The translations under genes and the position numbers were made by a program. The notes beneath the pieces are model-generated. The model did no database searches. It worked only from the letters and a program-made list of their open reading frames with translations, and was not told the origin of the DNA. From Pontibacter kalidii (lineage in GTDB: Bacteria; Bacteroidota; Bacteroidia; Cytophagales; Hymenobacteraceae), in the NCBI RefSeq assembly GCF_026278245.1, contig NZ_CP111079.1, positions 1,056,501 to 1,120,500 of the forward strand: DNA of 64,000 bases, read 5' to 3'. Numbering within the stretch: the stretch's first letter is position 1; every line of letters begins with the position of its first letter. Below, piece after piece: positions 25,190-34,367 of this stretch.

Positions 25190-27079
25190 TCATTCAAAAC
25201 TCCCTTCCTCCTTCCAGAAGTATAGCTTGTTGTCCACCATGCCATTCCTGAAATACTGCACCTGTGCCTTTAGCTGTTGGCCGGCTTGTGGGGCAGGGGA
25301 GGCTGTGGGAGCGAGGTCGGGGAAAGTATAAAACCTGAGCTCATCCTGCTGGTTCAATTCACTCACTGCCTCCGGCTCCACCAGCAGGTAAGCCGAGCCG
25401 TTGAAAAGGATAGCTTGCCCCGTACTTGCCGTGTCCAGCAGCGAGTGGCCGAAAGGCAGCAGCTTATTGGTTGGCAGGTTCAGGTAATCGATCACCGTGG
25501 CCGGAATATCGGCATGTTGCGCAACTTTAGCAGGGTTTATACTTTTAAGGCCTTTGCCCGGATGGAACAGCAGCAGCGGCACCCGGAAATGGCCCAGCTC
25601 GTTCTGATAAGCCGGGTTTATACTTTTCTGGGTGTGGTCGGCAGTAAGTATGAACAGTGTGTTTTCGTACCAGGGCTGCTTCGAGGCCGACTTAAAGAAC
25701 TGCCGCAGCGCATGGTCCGCATAGCCAATCGATTCGTGAATCTCCAACTCCCCCTTCGGGAACCGTCCTTTATACTTGTCGGGGATGGTGTAGGGTTGGT
25801 GGGAGCTCAGGGTGAAGAGCGTAGCCATAAACGGCTGCTGAAAAGTTGTCAGCTCCCAGGCAACGTACTGTAGGTAGGGCTCGTCGAAAATGCCCCACTG
25901 CCCGTCGAAATGCTGCTTGCGCAGCTCGCGCGGGTACTCATCCAACCCATAGTATGCCTGCACCCCTACGCGGGCGGCAAAGTTGTTGAAGCCCATCGAG
26001 CCATTGGCCGCTCCATGGAACATAGCCGTTTGGTAGCTGGCCTCCTGCAGCAGCGTACCCAATCCATAGAGCCTGTTGGCTTGATAAGGGGAGGTAATAA
26101 AGGGCTCCGGCATCAGGGAAGGCACTCCGGCAAGTATGGAGGGAAGCGACTCGATGGATTTACGCCCGTTGGCAAAGGCGTGCCGGAACATGACTCCCTC
26201 ACTTGCCAGCGAGTCCAGAAACGGGGTGTAGCCCTGGCCATTGTTCAGTGCCCCCACATACTCTGCGGCAAAGCTCTCTAGTATGATGATCACCACATTC
26301 TCTTTCAGAGGCGCCCCATCCGGCTGGGTATACTTTTGCGGGTTGAACGCAAGCGCCGCCAGCAACGCCTCGTCTGATTGAAAGTAGTGCTTCTCCTCCA
26401 GCGTGGTTTTGCCTATCCCTTTTATAAAGGTGAAGGGGCTGTTGAGGGTGAGGTGGCCCAGCGCTGCCGGCTCCAGTATAAAGGCATGGCTGGGGCGGAG
26501 TGGCTTCAGCTGCAGGCCTCCCCGGATGCCCAGCACCACGAGTCCCGCCACCAGCAGCAGGCGCAAACTGCGCAGCCATACCTTAGGTGCCGTCTCCGGC
26601 AGGGCAGGGGCCTTGGGGAAAGCTTTGGCCAAACCGATCACCAAAAGTATAAATCCCAGGGCCAGGTACCAGTAATAACCCAATAGCTGCACCAACTGGC
26701 TGGCAATATCGCTGGTAATGGAGAGCAGCTCATTGCTGGTGCGGCGGCCTATAAACTTAAAGAACTCCACATCCACGATGGCCAGGGCAATAAACGGGGC
26801 GTTGCCAAGTATAAATATCCACTTGAGCACAAGCTGGTAAGTAGGGTGCAGCGTGTTGCCTACTGGCAGCAGCGAGAGCAGGATAAATAAGCCGTTTATC
26901 GCAAGTATAGCCGCCAGGTCGAAGCGCAGGCCGTGCGCAAAGGCAAACAGCAGTTCTCCCGCGCCAGCCTCGGCAAAGGCCGGGTAGTTAAACACAAAGA
27001 AAAGCAGACGCAGCAGCGTGTAGAGCACCAGCAAAAGCCCCAGTCGACGCAGCATCAGTATAAAGGCGGTATCGAACAT
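25190..27079 (-). CDS. LTA-synthase-family sulfatase-fold membrane enzyme
   Basis: 629 residues: five N-terminal membrane helices (to about residue 190), then an extracytoplasmic alkaline-phosphatase/sulfatase domain. Metal and active-site segments are visible: VVIIILESFAAEYVG, FANGRKSIESLPSILAG (Ser/Thr nucleophile region), TLFTLSSHQPY, and LTADHTQK with ELGHFRVPLLLFHPG. The family transfers phosphoglycerol or phosphoethanolamine to lipids or glycans in the envelope; the donor here is unknown. The gene is unusually rich in AAGTATA/TATACTT words (about nine). Confidence 0.9.
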   Translation of the reverse strand: MFDTAFILMLRRLGLLLVLYTLLRLLFFVFNYPAFAEAGAGELLFAFAHGLRFDLAAILAINGLFILLSLLPVGNTLHPTYQLVLKWIFILGNAPFIALAIVDVEFFKFIGRRTSNELLSITSDIASQLVQLLGYYWYLALGFILLVIGLAKAFPKAPALPETAPKVWLRSLRLLLVAGLVVLGIRGGLQLKPLRPSHAFILEPAALGHLTLNSPFTFIKGIGKTTLEEKHYFQSDEALLAALAFNPQKYTQPDGAPLKENVVIIILESFAAEYVGALNNGQGYTPFLDSLASEGVMFRHAFANGRKSIESLPSILAGVPSLMPEPFITSPYQANRLYGLGTLLQEASYQTAMFHGAANGSMGFNNFAARVGVQAYYGLDEYPRELRKQHFDGQWGIFDEPYLQYVAWELTTFQQPFMATLFTLSSHQPYTIPDKYKGRFPKGELEIHESIGYADHALRQFFKSASKQPWYENTLFILTADHTQKSINPAYQNELGHFRVPLLLFHPGKGLKSINPAKVAQHADIPATVIDYLNLPTNKLLPFGHSLLDTASTGQAILFNGSAYLLVEPEAVSELNQQDELRFYTFPDLAPTASPAPQAGQQLKAQVQYFRNGMVDNKLYFWKEEGSFE

Positions 27080-27142
27080 CTCAGTTCTCTAAAAGGGAAA
27101 GTATACGTATGCCCGGTACGACAGTGAACCACGGCATTTGTC

Positions 27143-27188
27143 GGGCAAAAATAAGGGCGCCTTTCTGACAATGTCAAAAAGGCGCCCC
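27143..27188 (-). terminator. Terminator of the alanine dehydrogenase gene
   Basis: On the minus strand, GGGGCGCC followed by TTTTTGACA pairs with TGTCAGAAAGGCGCCC (whole hairpin 27155-27188), with TTATTTTTG after it (27154 downward). It starts about 20 bases after the ald stop codon. Confidence 0.8.
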
Positions 27189-27209
27189 GGTTTATGCTAT
27201 TTTCTGTAA

Positions 27210-28322
27210 CTACAGGACCTCTTCAACCGGGGTATACTCCAGGTTAAATGCCTCTGCAACGCCACGGTATACCACTTTGCCATTGACAATGTTCAGGCCT
27301 TTTTTCAGCTCCTCGCTGTCGGCGCAGGCTTTTTTCCAGCCCTTGTTCGCTACCTGAATAGCGTATGGCAACGTTGCGTTGTTCAACGCAAGCGTAGAAG
27401 TATAAGGCACGGCACCCGGCATGTTCGCCACGCAGTAATGCACCACATCATCAATGATGAAGGTAGGGTTTTCGTGCGTAGTTGGTTTGGCCGTCTCGAT
27501 GCAACCGCCCTGGTCAACGGCAACGTCTACCAGTACAGTACCCGGACGCATTTCCTTCAGCATCTCCCGCTTAATAAGGTGTGGCGCTTTGGCGCCTGGG
27601 ATCAGCACAGCTCCGATGATCAGGTCGTGCGTTGGCAGCAGCTCGCGGATGTTATACTCATTCGACATGAACGTGTTCACGTTGGCCGGCATGATGTCGT
27701 CCAGGTAACGCAGTCTTGCCAGGTTAGTGTCCAGAATAGTTACATCGGCGCCCATACCGGCAGCCATTTTAGCAGCGTTTGTACCTACCACGCCACCACC
27801 CAGGATCAGCACTTTGGCAGGGCGCACGCCTGGTACGCCACCTAAAAGTATACCGCGGCCTTTCAGGGGCTTCTCCAGGTACTTGGCACCTTCCTGAATC
27901 GACATACGGCCGGCAACCTCCGACATAGGAATCAGCAGGGGTAGGCTTCTGTCGGCACGCTCAACGGTTTCGTAGGCAAGGCAAACGGCATTGCGCGCAA
28001 TCATGGCACGTGTCAGGGGCTCATGCGAGGCAAAGTGGAAGTAAGTAAAGAGTAACTGGTTGTCCTTGATCAGGTTATACTCAGACTCGATCGGCTCTTT
28101 AACCTTAATGATCATTTCAGCGATGGCGTATACATCCTCTATCGTTGGAAGGATCGTGGCGCCAGCCTTCGTATAATCTTCGTCGGAGAACCCGCTGCCT
28201 TCTCCGGCTGAGGCCTGTACATAAACCGTATGGCCATTACGCACCAGTTCGTTCACACCTGCAGGAATCGTTCCCACGCGGTTTTCATTATTCTTGATCT
28301 CCTTAGGAACACCAATTATCAT
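27210..28322 (-). CDS. ald: Alanine dehydrogenase
   Basis: NAD-dependent enzyme converting alanine to pyruvate and ammonia. 370 residues, the usual length. Substrate-site residues are at the expected places: Arg15 in NRVGTIP, Lys75 in KVKEP and His96 in FTYFHFASHEP; the nucleotide-binding Rossmann segment KVLILGGGVVGTNAAKMAAG is near residue 170, and the later D-V-A-V-D-Q-G-G-C motif includes the catalytic Asp. Monocistronic, with its own -7-like element upstream and a strong terminator downstream. Confidence 0.96.
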   Translation of the reverse strand: MIIGVPKEIKNNENRVGTIPAGVNELVRNGHTVYVQASAGEGSGFSDEDYTKAGATILPTIEDVYAIAEMIIKVKEPIESEYNLIKDNQLLFTYFHFASHEPLTRAMIARNAVCLAYETVERADRSLPLLIPMSEVAGRMSIQEGAKYLEKPLKGRGILLGGVPGVRPAKVLILGGGVVGTNAAKMAAGMGADVTILDTNLARLRYLDDIMPANVNTFMSNEYNIRELLPTHDLIIGAVLIPGAKAPHLIKREMLKEMRPGTVLVDVAVDQGGCIETAKPTTHENPTFIIDDVVHYCVANMPGAVPYTSTLALNNATLPYAIQVANKGWKKACADSEELKKGLNIVNGKVVYRGVAEAFNLEYTPVEEVL

Positions 28323-28366
28323 GTCGCGATCAGTTTAAAAAGTAACAAGTTTTTAGTTTAGCTGCG

Positions 28367-28374
28367 CAAAGATA
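28367..28374 (-). promoter_or_regulatory. -7 element of the ald promoter
   Basis: TATCTTTG on the minus strand matches the Bacteroidota -7 consensus TAnnTTTG and lies 44 bases before the ald start. The -33 region is only a weak match. Confidence 0.5.
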
Positions 28375-28503
28375 CCATTAGTTTACAGAAATAAAATACT
28401 TCTGCGCCTACGCAGTGTAAAGGCATGATTCAGAGCCTGTAAAAGTATAAAAAAGGTACAATGGCGGCGGCTTCGGGAGAGCAAAACGGGGAGGTATAAA
28501 ATG

Positions 28504-28530
28504 AAAAAAGGCAGCGATAAAATCACTGCC
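28504..28530 (-). terminator. Terminator of the DUF1573 gene
   Basis: Minus-strand GGCAGTGA...TCGCTGCC stem (28510-28530) followed by six T residues, 30 bases after the stop codon. Confidence 0.75.
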
Positions 28531-28559
28531 ATTAGTACAAAATAAAACTATGAAAAAAA

Positions 28560-29345
28560 CTATCTGAAAGGTGTCGGCTCTGCGCCTTCCCTTAACATAT
28601 CTTTAGATGCCTTGCCCTCTACTACTTTTGCCTTCAGCGTTAGCCTGAGGTTTGGCATAATTAAATCATTCGAAAGAACGGTTACTACCTCGTTTTGCTC
28701 CCCTAACATCGTCGCATTATACCTTAGTTCCAAAGTTGCCACCTCGCCAGGTTTTATTTCCGATTTGGAGGTGCGGTAGATCACGCAGTTGCAGGCACTT
28801 TTTACGCCCTGTATCACAAGTGGCTGACGGCCAGTATTTCTGATCAGGAATTTGGCTACAGCTTTTTGTCCTTTTTCAAGTTTTCCGAAGCTGTAGTTAG
28901 TGCTTCCGACTGCCAAACGCGGCGAAAGGGCCTTTCGTTCCGGTGTAAGCTCAGAATTTGACTCTTTTGGGCCAACCTCACCTTTTATGTACAAAACATG
29001 CTGCGGCCGTTCCGAATTGTTGGAGAGTACCGTGATGCTTTTATGGAACGGGCCCGGCCGGCCCGCTGAGTTGTATACAGCTGTAATCGTGCCAGTATCG
29101 CCCGGCATGATCGGTTTTTTTGTCCAGGTGGGGGTGGTGCAGCCGCAGGAGGCCTGTACACTTGGTATAACCACCGGCTCGTTTCCCTCGTTTCTCACTT
29201 TAAAAACGTGTGTGGCCTGCGTGCCCTCCGCTATGGTGCCGAAGTCATGGATTTCGGTTTCAAAAATCAGTTTCCCTTGTGCCTTAGCTGTATAGCACAC
29301 AAATATAAAACACAACAGCGTTAATAGAAATAGCTTACTTCTCAT
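28560..29345 (-). CDS. Secreted protein with two DUF1573 domains
   Basis: I place the start at the ATG 29343-29345, because MRSKLFLLTLLCFIFVCYTAKAQ is then an ordinary signal peptide; a longer frame adds ten residues before it. Two tandem DUF1573 (Ig-like) domains follow: the first with HDFGTIAEGTQATHVFKVRN and the cysteine pair in ASCGCTTP, the second with YSFGKLEKGQKAVAKFLIRN and SACNCVIY. These domains are common in Bacteroidota periplasmic or outer-surface proteins and probably mediate protein contacts. Role unknown. Confidence 0.88.
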   Translation of the reverse strand: MRSKLFLLTLLCFIFVCYTAKAQGKLIFETEIHDFGTIAEGTQATHVFKVRNEGNEPVVIPSVQASCGCTTPTWTKKPIMPGDTGTITAVYNSAGRPGPFHKSITVLSNNSERPQHVLYIKGEVGPKESNSELTPERKALSPRLAVGSTNYSFGKLEKGQKAVAKFLIRNTGRQPLVIQGVKSACNCVIYRTSKSEIKPGEVATLELRYNATMLGEQNEVVTVLSNDLIMPNLRLTLKAKVVEGKASKDMLREGAEPTPFR

Positions 29346-29469
29346 AAAACAAGGGAACCAGGATTTTGCACCCAAATTCGGTTAATTTTCGTGCAAAACA
29401 AATATACATATTTCTTTTTTCAAACATATAGTTTCACCCGCGTGGAGGGTGCCCTGAAGCAGGCCCAAA

Positions 29470-29500
29470 TTTGATTTTAGGGGAATCTTACGTACTTTTG
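29470..29500 (+). promoter_or_regulatory. Bacteroidota-type promoter of the 2-oxoacid dehydrogenase gene
   Basis: TTTG at 29470-29473 and TACTTTTG at 29493-29500 are separated by exactly 19 bases, matching TTTG-N19-TAnnTTTG. The ATG lies 35 bases downstream. Confidence 0.75.
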
Positions 29501-29535
29501 ATAGGAAAAAACGCAATTGGTTTAATCGAGACGAC

Positions 29536-31944
29536 ATGCAAACTGCTGAAGCATCTATAACTCAGAGATTAACTTCCGAAGAAATATTAAATGACTACCG
29601 CATTGCCTGGGAGAGCCGGCAGGCTAGCCTTACAGGGCGCAAGGAAGTGTTCATGGGTAAAGCCAAGTTCGGCATTTTCGGGGATGGTAAAGAGGTGGCG
29701 CAGCTGGCTATGGCGAAGTTCTTCCGGAACGGCGATTTCCGCTCCGGCTATTACCGCGACCAGACCTTTATGTTTGCCATTGGGGAGCTGACGCTGCAGC
29801 AGTACTTTGCCCAGCTATATGCCCACACCGATATAGAGGCTGAACCTTCGACCGCCGGCCGCGCCATGAACGGCCACTTTGGCACCCGCTCTCTGAATGA
29901 GGACGGCCAGTGGAAGAACCTGATGAAGCAAAAGAACTCTAGCTCCGATATTTCCCCGACTGCCGCTCAGATGCCGCGCCTCCTGGGCCTGGCCTACGCC
30001 TCCAAACTGTACCGCCAGAACCCGGCCCTGCAGGGGATGAGCAACTTTTCGGTGAACGGAAACGAGGTGGCCTTCGGGACGATCGGCAACGCCTCCACTT
30101 CCGAGGGGATGTTCTTTGAGGCCATTAATGCAGGCGGTGTGCTGCAGGTGCCTATGCTGGTGTCCGTTTGGGATGATGCATACGGCATATCGGTTCCTGC
30201 CGAATACCAGACCACTAAAGGCAGCATTTCTGAAATACTGGCCGGTTTCCAGCGCAACGCCGAAGGGGAGCAGGGCTATGAGCTATTTAAAGTAAAAGGC
30301 TGGGATTACGCCGCCCTTTGCGAAACGTATGAGGCGGCCGTGCGCGTGTGCCGCGAGCAGCATGTGCCGGTGCTGGTGCATGTAGAGGAACTCACGCAGC
30401 CGCAGGGGCATTCCACCTCGGGCTCGCACGAACGCTACAAGTCTAAGGAGCGCCTGGAGTGGGAAGCCGAATATGACTGCCTGAAGAAAATGCGGGAGTG
30501 GATACTGGAAAGCGAGATTGCCACCGTAGAGCAGCTCGAACAGCTGGAGGCAGCGGCAAAAGATGCCGTAAAAGTGGCCCGCAGCAATGCCTGGAGTGCG
30601 TTCGCCGACGATATCAAGGTAGACCATGAGGAGGCGCTGCGCCTACTGGATGGCCTGGCTGAGGCAAGTGAGCACATCACGGAAATTGCCACCATCACCG
30701 AGGAGCTGCGCAAAACCCTGAACCCGATCCGCAGTGATGCCGTTAGGGCCGTGCGCAAAGCCCTGCGCTATGTGCGAGACGAGAACAACCCAGCCAAGCG
30801 CGAGCTGGTGGGCTGGCTGGAGCAGACGCTGGGTGAGAATTCCGACCGCTACAACTCCTATTTATACAGCCAGTCTGAGGAAGCGGCGTTATTGGTAGAG
30901 GAAGTAAAGCCGGAGTTTGACGAGAACTCCCCGGTAGTGGACGGCCGCGAGGTGCTGCAGGCCTGCTTTGATGCTATACTTTCCCGTGACCCGCGCGTGT
31001 TCGCTATAGGCGAGGACGTAGGCTTTATCGGCGACGTGAACCAAGCCTTTGCCGGCCTGCAGGAAAAGTACGGCGAGCTGCGCGTAACAGATACCGGCAT
31101 ACGTGAGTGTACGATCATCGGGCAGGGGATAGGCGCCGCCCTGCGTGGCCTGCGCCCGATCACCGAAATCCAGTACCTGGATTATCTGCTGTATGCCATA
31201 CAGATCCTGTCGGATGACGTGGCTCCGCTGCAATACCGCACCAAGGGAGGCCAAAAGGCACCGCTGATCGTGCGCACGCGTGGCCACCGCCTGGAAGGGA
31301 TCTGGCACTCCGGGTCGCCTATCGGTATGATCCTGCACAGCATCCGGGGCATGCACGTGCTGGTGCCGCGCAACATGACGCAGGCGGCGGGTTTCTACAA
31401 TACGCTATTAAAAACCGATGAGCCGGCGCTGGTTATTGAGTGCCTGAACGGGTATCGCCTGAAGGAGCGTATTCCGAACAACATCGGAGAGTTTACCGTG
31501 CCGCTTGGCAAGCCGGAGGTACTGAAGGAGGGTACCGACATCACCATCGTGACATATGGTTCCATGTGCCGCATTGTAATGGAGGCTGCCCGCCAACTGG
31601 AGGAATTCGGGATTTCGGCTGAGGTTGTGGACGTGCAGACGCTGCTGCCTTTCGACGTGGACCACATGATCGCCGACTCCATCCGCAAAACAAGCCGCGT
31701 GCTGTTCGCGGACGAAGACGTGCCGGGCGGAGCATCGGCCTACATGATGCAGCAGGTGGTGGACGAGCAGGGCGCCTGGCGTTGGCTCGATTCCAAGCCG
31801 CAGTGCCTGTCGGCCCAGGCCCACCGCCCGCCGTACGGCTCAGACGGTGACTACTTCTCTAAGCCGAACACAGAAGATGTATTCGAAACGGTTTACGAGA
31901 TCCTGCACGAGGCGGACCCGAAAGCCTTCCCAAGCATTTACTAA
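29536..31944 (+). CDS. Branched-chain 2-oxoacid dehydrogenase E1, alpha and beta fused
   Basis: 802 residues. The N-terminal half (to about 400) is an E1-alpha thiamine-diphosphate domain with FGTIGNASTSEGMFFEAINAGG as the ThDP/Mg motif region and SGSHERYKSKERLEWE as the phosphorylation-loop region. The C-terminal half is E1-beta, with FAIGEDVGFIGDVNQAFAGL, RVTDTGIRECTIIGQGIGAALRGLRPI and ALVIECLNGYRLKERIP. It decarboxylates branched-chain keto acids from Val, Leu and Ile and passes the acyl group to E2; such fusions are common in Bacteroidota. E2 and E3 are not adjacent. It has a consensus promoter and a strong terminator, so it is its own transcription unit. Confidence 0.93.
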   Translation: MQTAEASITQRLTSEEILNDYRIAWESRQASLTGRKEVFMGKAKFGIFGDGKEVAQLAMAKFFRNGDFRSGYYRDQTFMFAIGELTLQQYFAQLYAHTDIEAEPSTAGRAMNGHFGTRSLNEDGQWKNLMKQKNSSSDISPTAAQMPRLLGLAYASKLYRQNPALQGMSNFSVNGNEVAFGTIGNASTSEGMFFEAINAGGVLQVPMLVSVWDDAYGISVPAEYQTTKGSISEILAGFQRNAEGEQGYELFKVKGWDYAALCETYEAAVRVCREQHVPVLVHVEELTQPQGHSTSGSHERYKSKERLEWEAEYDCLKKMREWILESEIATVEQLEQLEAAAKDAVKVARSNAWSAFADDIKVDHEEALRLLDGLAEASEHITEIATITEELRKTLNPIRSDAVRAVRKALRYVRDENNPAKRELVGWLEQTLGENSDRYNSYLYSQSEEAALLVEEVKPEFDENSPVVDGREVLQACFDAILSRDPRVFAIGEDVGFIGDVNQAFAGLQEKYGELRVTDTGIRECTIIGQGIGAALRGLRPITEIQYLDYLLYAIQILSDDVAPLQYRTKGGQKAPLIVRTRGHRLEGIWHSGSPIGMILHSIRGMHVLVPRNMTQAAGFYNTLLKTDEPALVIECLNGYRLKERIPNNIGEFTVPLGKPEVLKEGTDITIVTYGSMCRIVMEAARQLEEFGISAEVVDVQTLLPFDVDHMIADSIRKTSRVLFADEDVPGGASAYMMQQVVDEQGAWRWLDSKPQCLSAQAHRPPYGSDGDYFSKPNTEDVFETVYEILHEADPKAFPSIY

Positions 31945-31973
31945 GTAGCAAGTATAATCATACTTTAATAAGA

Positions 31974-32013
31974 CAAATCCCCGGTAGCTCCTGCTAACCG
32001 GGGATTTGCTTTT
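31974..32013 (+). terminator. Terminator of the E1 gene
   Basis: CAAATCCCCGGT (31974-31985) pairs with ACCGGGGATTTG (31997-32008), extended by TAGC/GCTA, followed by CTTTT. Confidence 0.85.
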
Positions 32014-32041
32014 AATGCATATTTTGGCTTAAACGTCACGA

Positions 32042-32542
32042 TTATTCCTTTTTCTTCTTACTAATAAAACTGATTTCCCCGTCTCCTTCAATGTAAGCTG
32101 ATTTGATGTCCTTTACATCTTCTATACCTTTTATCCGCAGATGGTCCACCAGTTCTTCCTCGGTGAGGAGTTCACGGCGCATGTTTCGCCGAAGCAGTTT
32201 GCCATCCTTTATAATCTGCAGCGCGGGCGCTGATACAAGCTTTTCTATAAAAGGTATGTGATAGCTGAGGAGGTTGATTGTATAGTTCCATGCCATGAGG
32301 GTAGCAATCACAATGAAGCCATCCGCAATAGAGGAGTAGCCTCCCAAAGAGTGTGTAGCAGCCTCTGCAATCAAAACCACAAAGAGCAGGTCCATCGTCG
32401 CCAATTCTCCTCCGGTTCTACGTGGCAAAAGGCGCATCAGGAGCAAAATTCCCAGGTATAGCACCGAGCCCCTTATGATAAGTTCTGAAACAGGGGATTC
32501 TATGTAAAACAGCTTTGTAAAATCTATCTTCAGCAGTTCCAT
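32042..32542 (-). CDS. DUF421 (YetF-like) membrane protein
   Basis: 166 residues with three N-terminal membrane helices (IIRGSVLYLGILLLMRLL, DLLFVVLIAEAATHSLGG, IADGFIVIATLMAWNYTINLL) and a soluble C-terminal domain with the family pattern IIKDGKLLRRNMRRELLTEEEL. In the spore former Bacillus related proteins affect spore traits, but the biochemical role is unknown. The last residues are lysine-rich (ISKKKKE). Single gene, flanked by unrelated units. Confidence 0.88.
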   Translation of the reverse strand: MELLKIDFTKLFYIESPVSELIIRGSVLYLGILLLMRLLPRRTGGELATMDLLFVVLIAEAATHSLGGYSSIADGFIVIATLMAWNYTINLLSYHIPFIEKLVSAPALQIIKDGKLLRRNMRRELLTEEELVDHLRIKGIEDVKDIKSAYIEGDGEISFISKKKKE

Positions 32543-32720
32543 GTCTTCTAGATGGTGTCAGGTTGAACAACATCTACAGTAGTCTCTCCAGTATGGTTGC
32601 GAAAGAACGTATGGCTGCTGGTGGTTGGGCTATAGTGCTTTTATGTAAACGAACTATTAAAGGGCGGCGCAGCCGTTGGGGTGAGGCGTGGCTGAGTCAC
32701 GGGTTAGCAAGTATAAATCT

Positions 32721-33095
32721 TTAAATTGTTACCTTTCTTAGGTTAGTTACAGTCATTGTAACTCCCATTGCAAGTCCGCTTAAAGACAGTGCTGAACCAA
32801 CAGCGATTAACTGCATGGCGCTATTGTTGAGGACTTCAAAGTCATTGAACTCCGATAAGACAGCAAGAAAAGCATAAAAACCAACCAAGGCCGCAAGTAC
32901 ACCTATGCCTGTTCCGATAATTCTGTTTTGAATGACCGCTTGCACGATAAGACCAATCAAAAGCCCGAAGGCGACATAGCTAAAATTCTGAATGGCAAAT
33001 AAATCCATCAGTAGCCAAAAAGAGGCCAATCCAATGAAATAGATATAGGGCAATACTTTCCAGAGGTCTTTCCTTAGTTTCAATGAATTATTCAT
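32721..33095 (-). CDS. Hypothetical four-helix membrane protein
   Basis: 124 residues, four hydrophobic segments (IYFIGLASFWLLMDLFAI, YVAFGLLIGLIVQAVI, GTGIGVLAALVGFYAFLAVL, LIAVGSALSLSGLAMGVTM) after a basic cytoplasmic start MNNSLKLRKDLWK. No family recognised. The residue pattern and AT-rich leader make it a credible gene; function unknown. Confidence 0.65.
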   Translation of the reverse strand: MNNSLKLRKDLWKVLPYIYFIGLASFWLLMDLFAIQNFSYVAFGLLIGLIVQAVIQNRIIGTGIGVLAALVGFYAFLAVLSEFNDFEVLNNSAMQLIAVGSALSLSGLAMGVTMTVTNLRKVTI

Positions 33096-33371
33096 GTTTT
33101 GGATTTTATGCGTGAATTCACTCCTGTTTCTTGCTTACGGAAGTAGTCTCTCGGCGATTTGACTGATTAACCACAAGGTTAATAAAATACAGAGTTTATA
33201 CTTTGCAGTTATAACAAGCCTAAAAGCAGGCATTCTCTGTAATCAATCTTCTAGGAAAGCAAGTTTTTCAGCTGTAAAGCATAAGCTTGGTAGCCAAATT
33301 TATGTCTAGCGATCATTATTAGTTTTTTCTAATTTATACTTAAGCCATACTTTCCTGATTCACTGATCTGT

Positions 33372-34163
33372 TCACCTGAACCTAGCGCTCGTACCGCCAT
33401 CTACCACTACAGAGTGCCCTGTTAGATAATCAGCCTCTCCGGAAGCAAGCCAAAGTATAAGGGAAGCTACCTCAGCAGGGTTTCCAATACGGTTCCGGGG
33501 AATAACCTGCTCATACTTCTCGCGTACCTCCGGCAACTTGCTTTCATCTCCGCCGCACTGGCTTAGCAAGGCTTTCCGGAGTAAGGGCGTGTCAAAAGCA
33601 CCTGGTACAATGGCGTTTACCGTAATATGGGAGGTTGCCAGCTCAAGGGCTGCGGATTTGGATAGGGCCAGCACACCAGCCTTGGTGGCGGCATACAAGG
33701 AGCCATACTCTACACCGCCGAGCCCGTTTACAGAGGATATATTAAGAATGCTGCATTTGGAGGAAGAATTGGATAGCATCAGCCGGATCTGGTGTTTCAT
33801 GCACAGCCACAAACCCTTCAGATTAACTCCAAACGTGTAATCATATTCCTCCTCCGTGAACTCCTGTATCGGTTTGCCTATACCGGTTTCTGCAGCGGCG
33901 CTGTTAATGGCAATATCAATGATTTTGGACTGCGCTGTTAGCTGCTCAAAGGCCTTATTAATGGCTATAGGACTGTTCAGGTCAACGGAAAGCAAAGTTA
34001 ACCGTTCGTAGGACTCAAACTCGCTTTTTATACTTTCCGGACTCCTCGACATGATGATCACGTGCGCCCCGGCAGCATGAAACGCCTTTGCAGTAGCCAG
34101 TCCTATACCTGAGCTGCCCCCGGTTATCAAAACCTCTTTTCCGGTGTAATCAAAAGAAACCAT
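33372..34163 (-). CDS. Short-chain dehydrogenase/reductase (classical SDR)
   Basis: 263-residue NAD(P)-dependent oxidoreductase. Cofactor motif TGGSSGIG at 14-21, the NSAAA motif at about 88, catalytic Ser in ILNISSVNG and the YxxxK pair in YAATKAG, then VNAIVPGAFDTPLL. C-terminal LTGHSVVVDGG is the standard end of the family. It resembles 3-oxoacyl-ACP reductase/FabG-type or sugar-alcohol dehydrogenases; the substrate cannot be told. Monocistronic. Confidence 0.92.
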   Translation of the reverse strand: MVSFDYTGKEVLITGGSSGIGLATAKAFHAAGAHVIIMSRSPESIKSEFESYERLTLLSVDLNSPIAINKAFEQLTAQSKIIDIAINSAAAETGIGKPIQEFTEEEYDYTFGVNLKGLWLCMKHQIRLMLSNSSSKCSILNISSVNGLGGVEYGSLYAATKAGVLALSKSAALELATSHITVNAIVPGAFDTPLLRKALLSQCGGDESKLPEVREKYEQVIPRNRIGNPAEVASLILWLASGEADYLTGHSVVVDGGTSARFR

Positions 34164-34367
34164 GGCTTTCGATGCTTTTATAACTTCTCAGTGGAAGCTG
34201 TATGTAATTGCAGTAGTAATTCCGAAGGAGGGGTGCACTTAATCCGCTATACTCAAGAAGGGTTCTATACTTGCTGCACCGGCTTACCTATCATTGTTTT
34301 TCAATAAGCAACGAAGATCTCTTTTATTACAATTTGCAGACAGCTTGTGGAGTAGCTGCCGTTGAAG

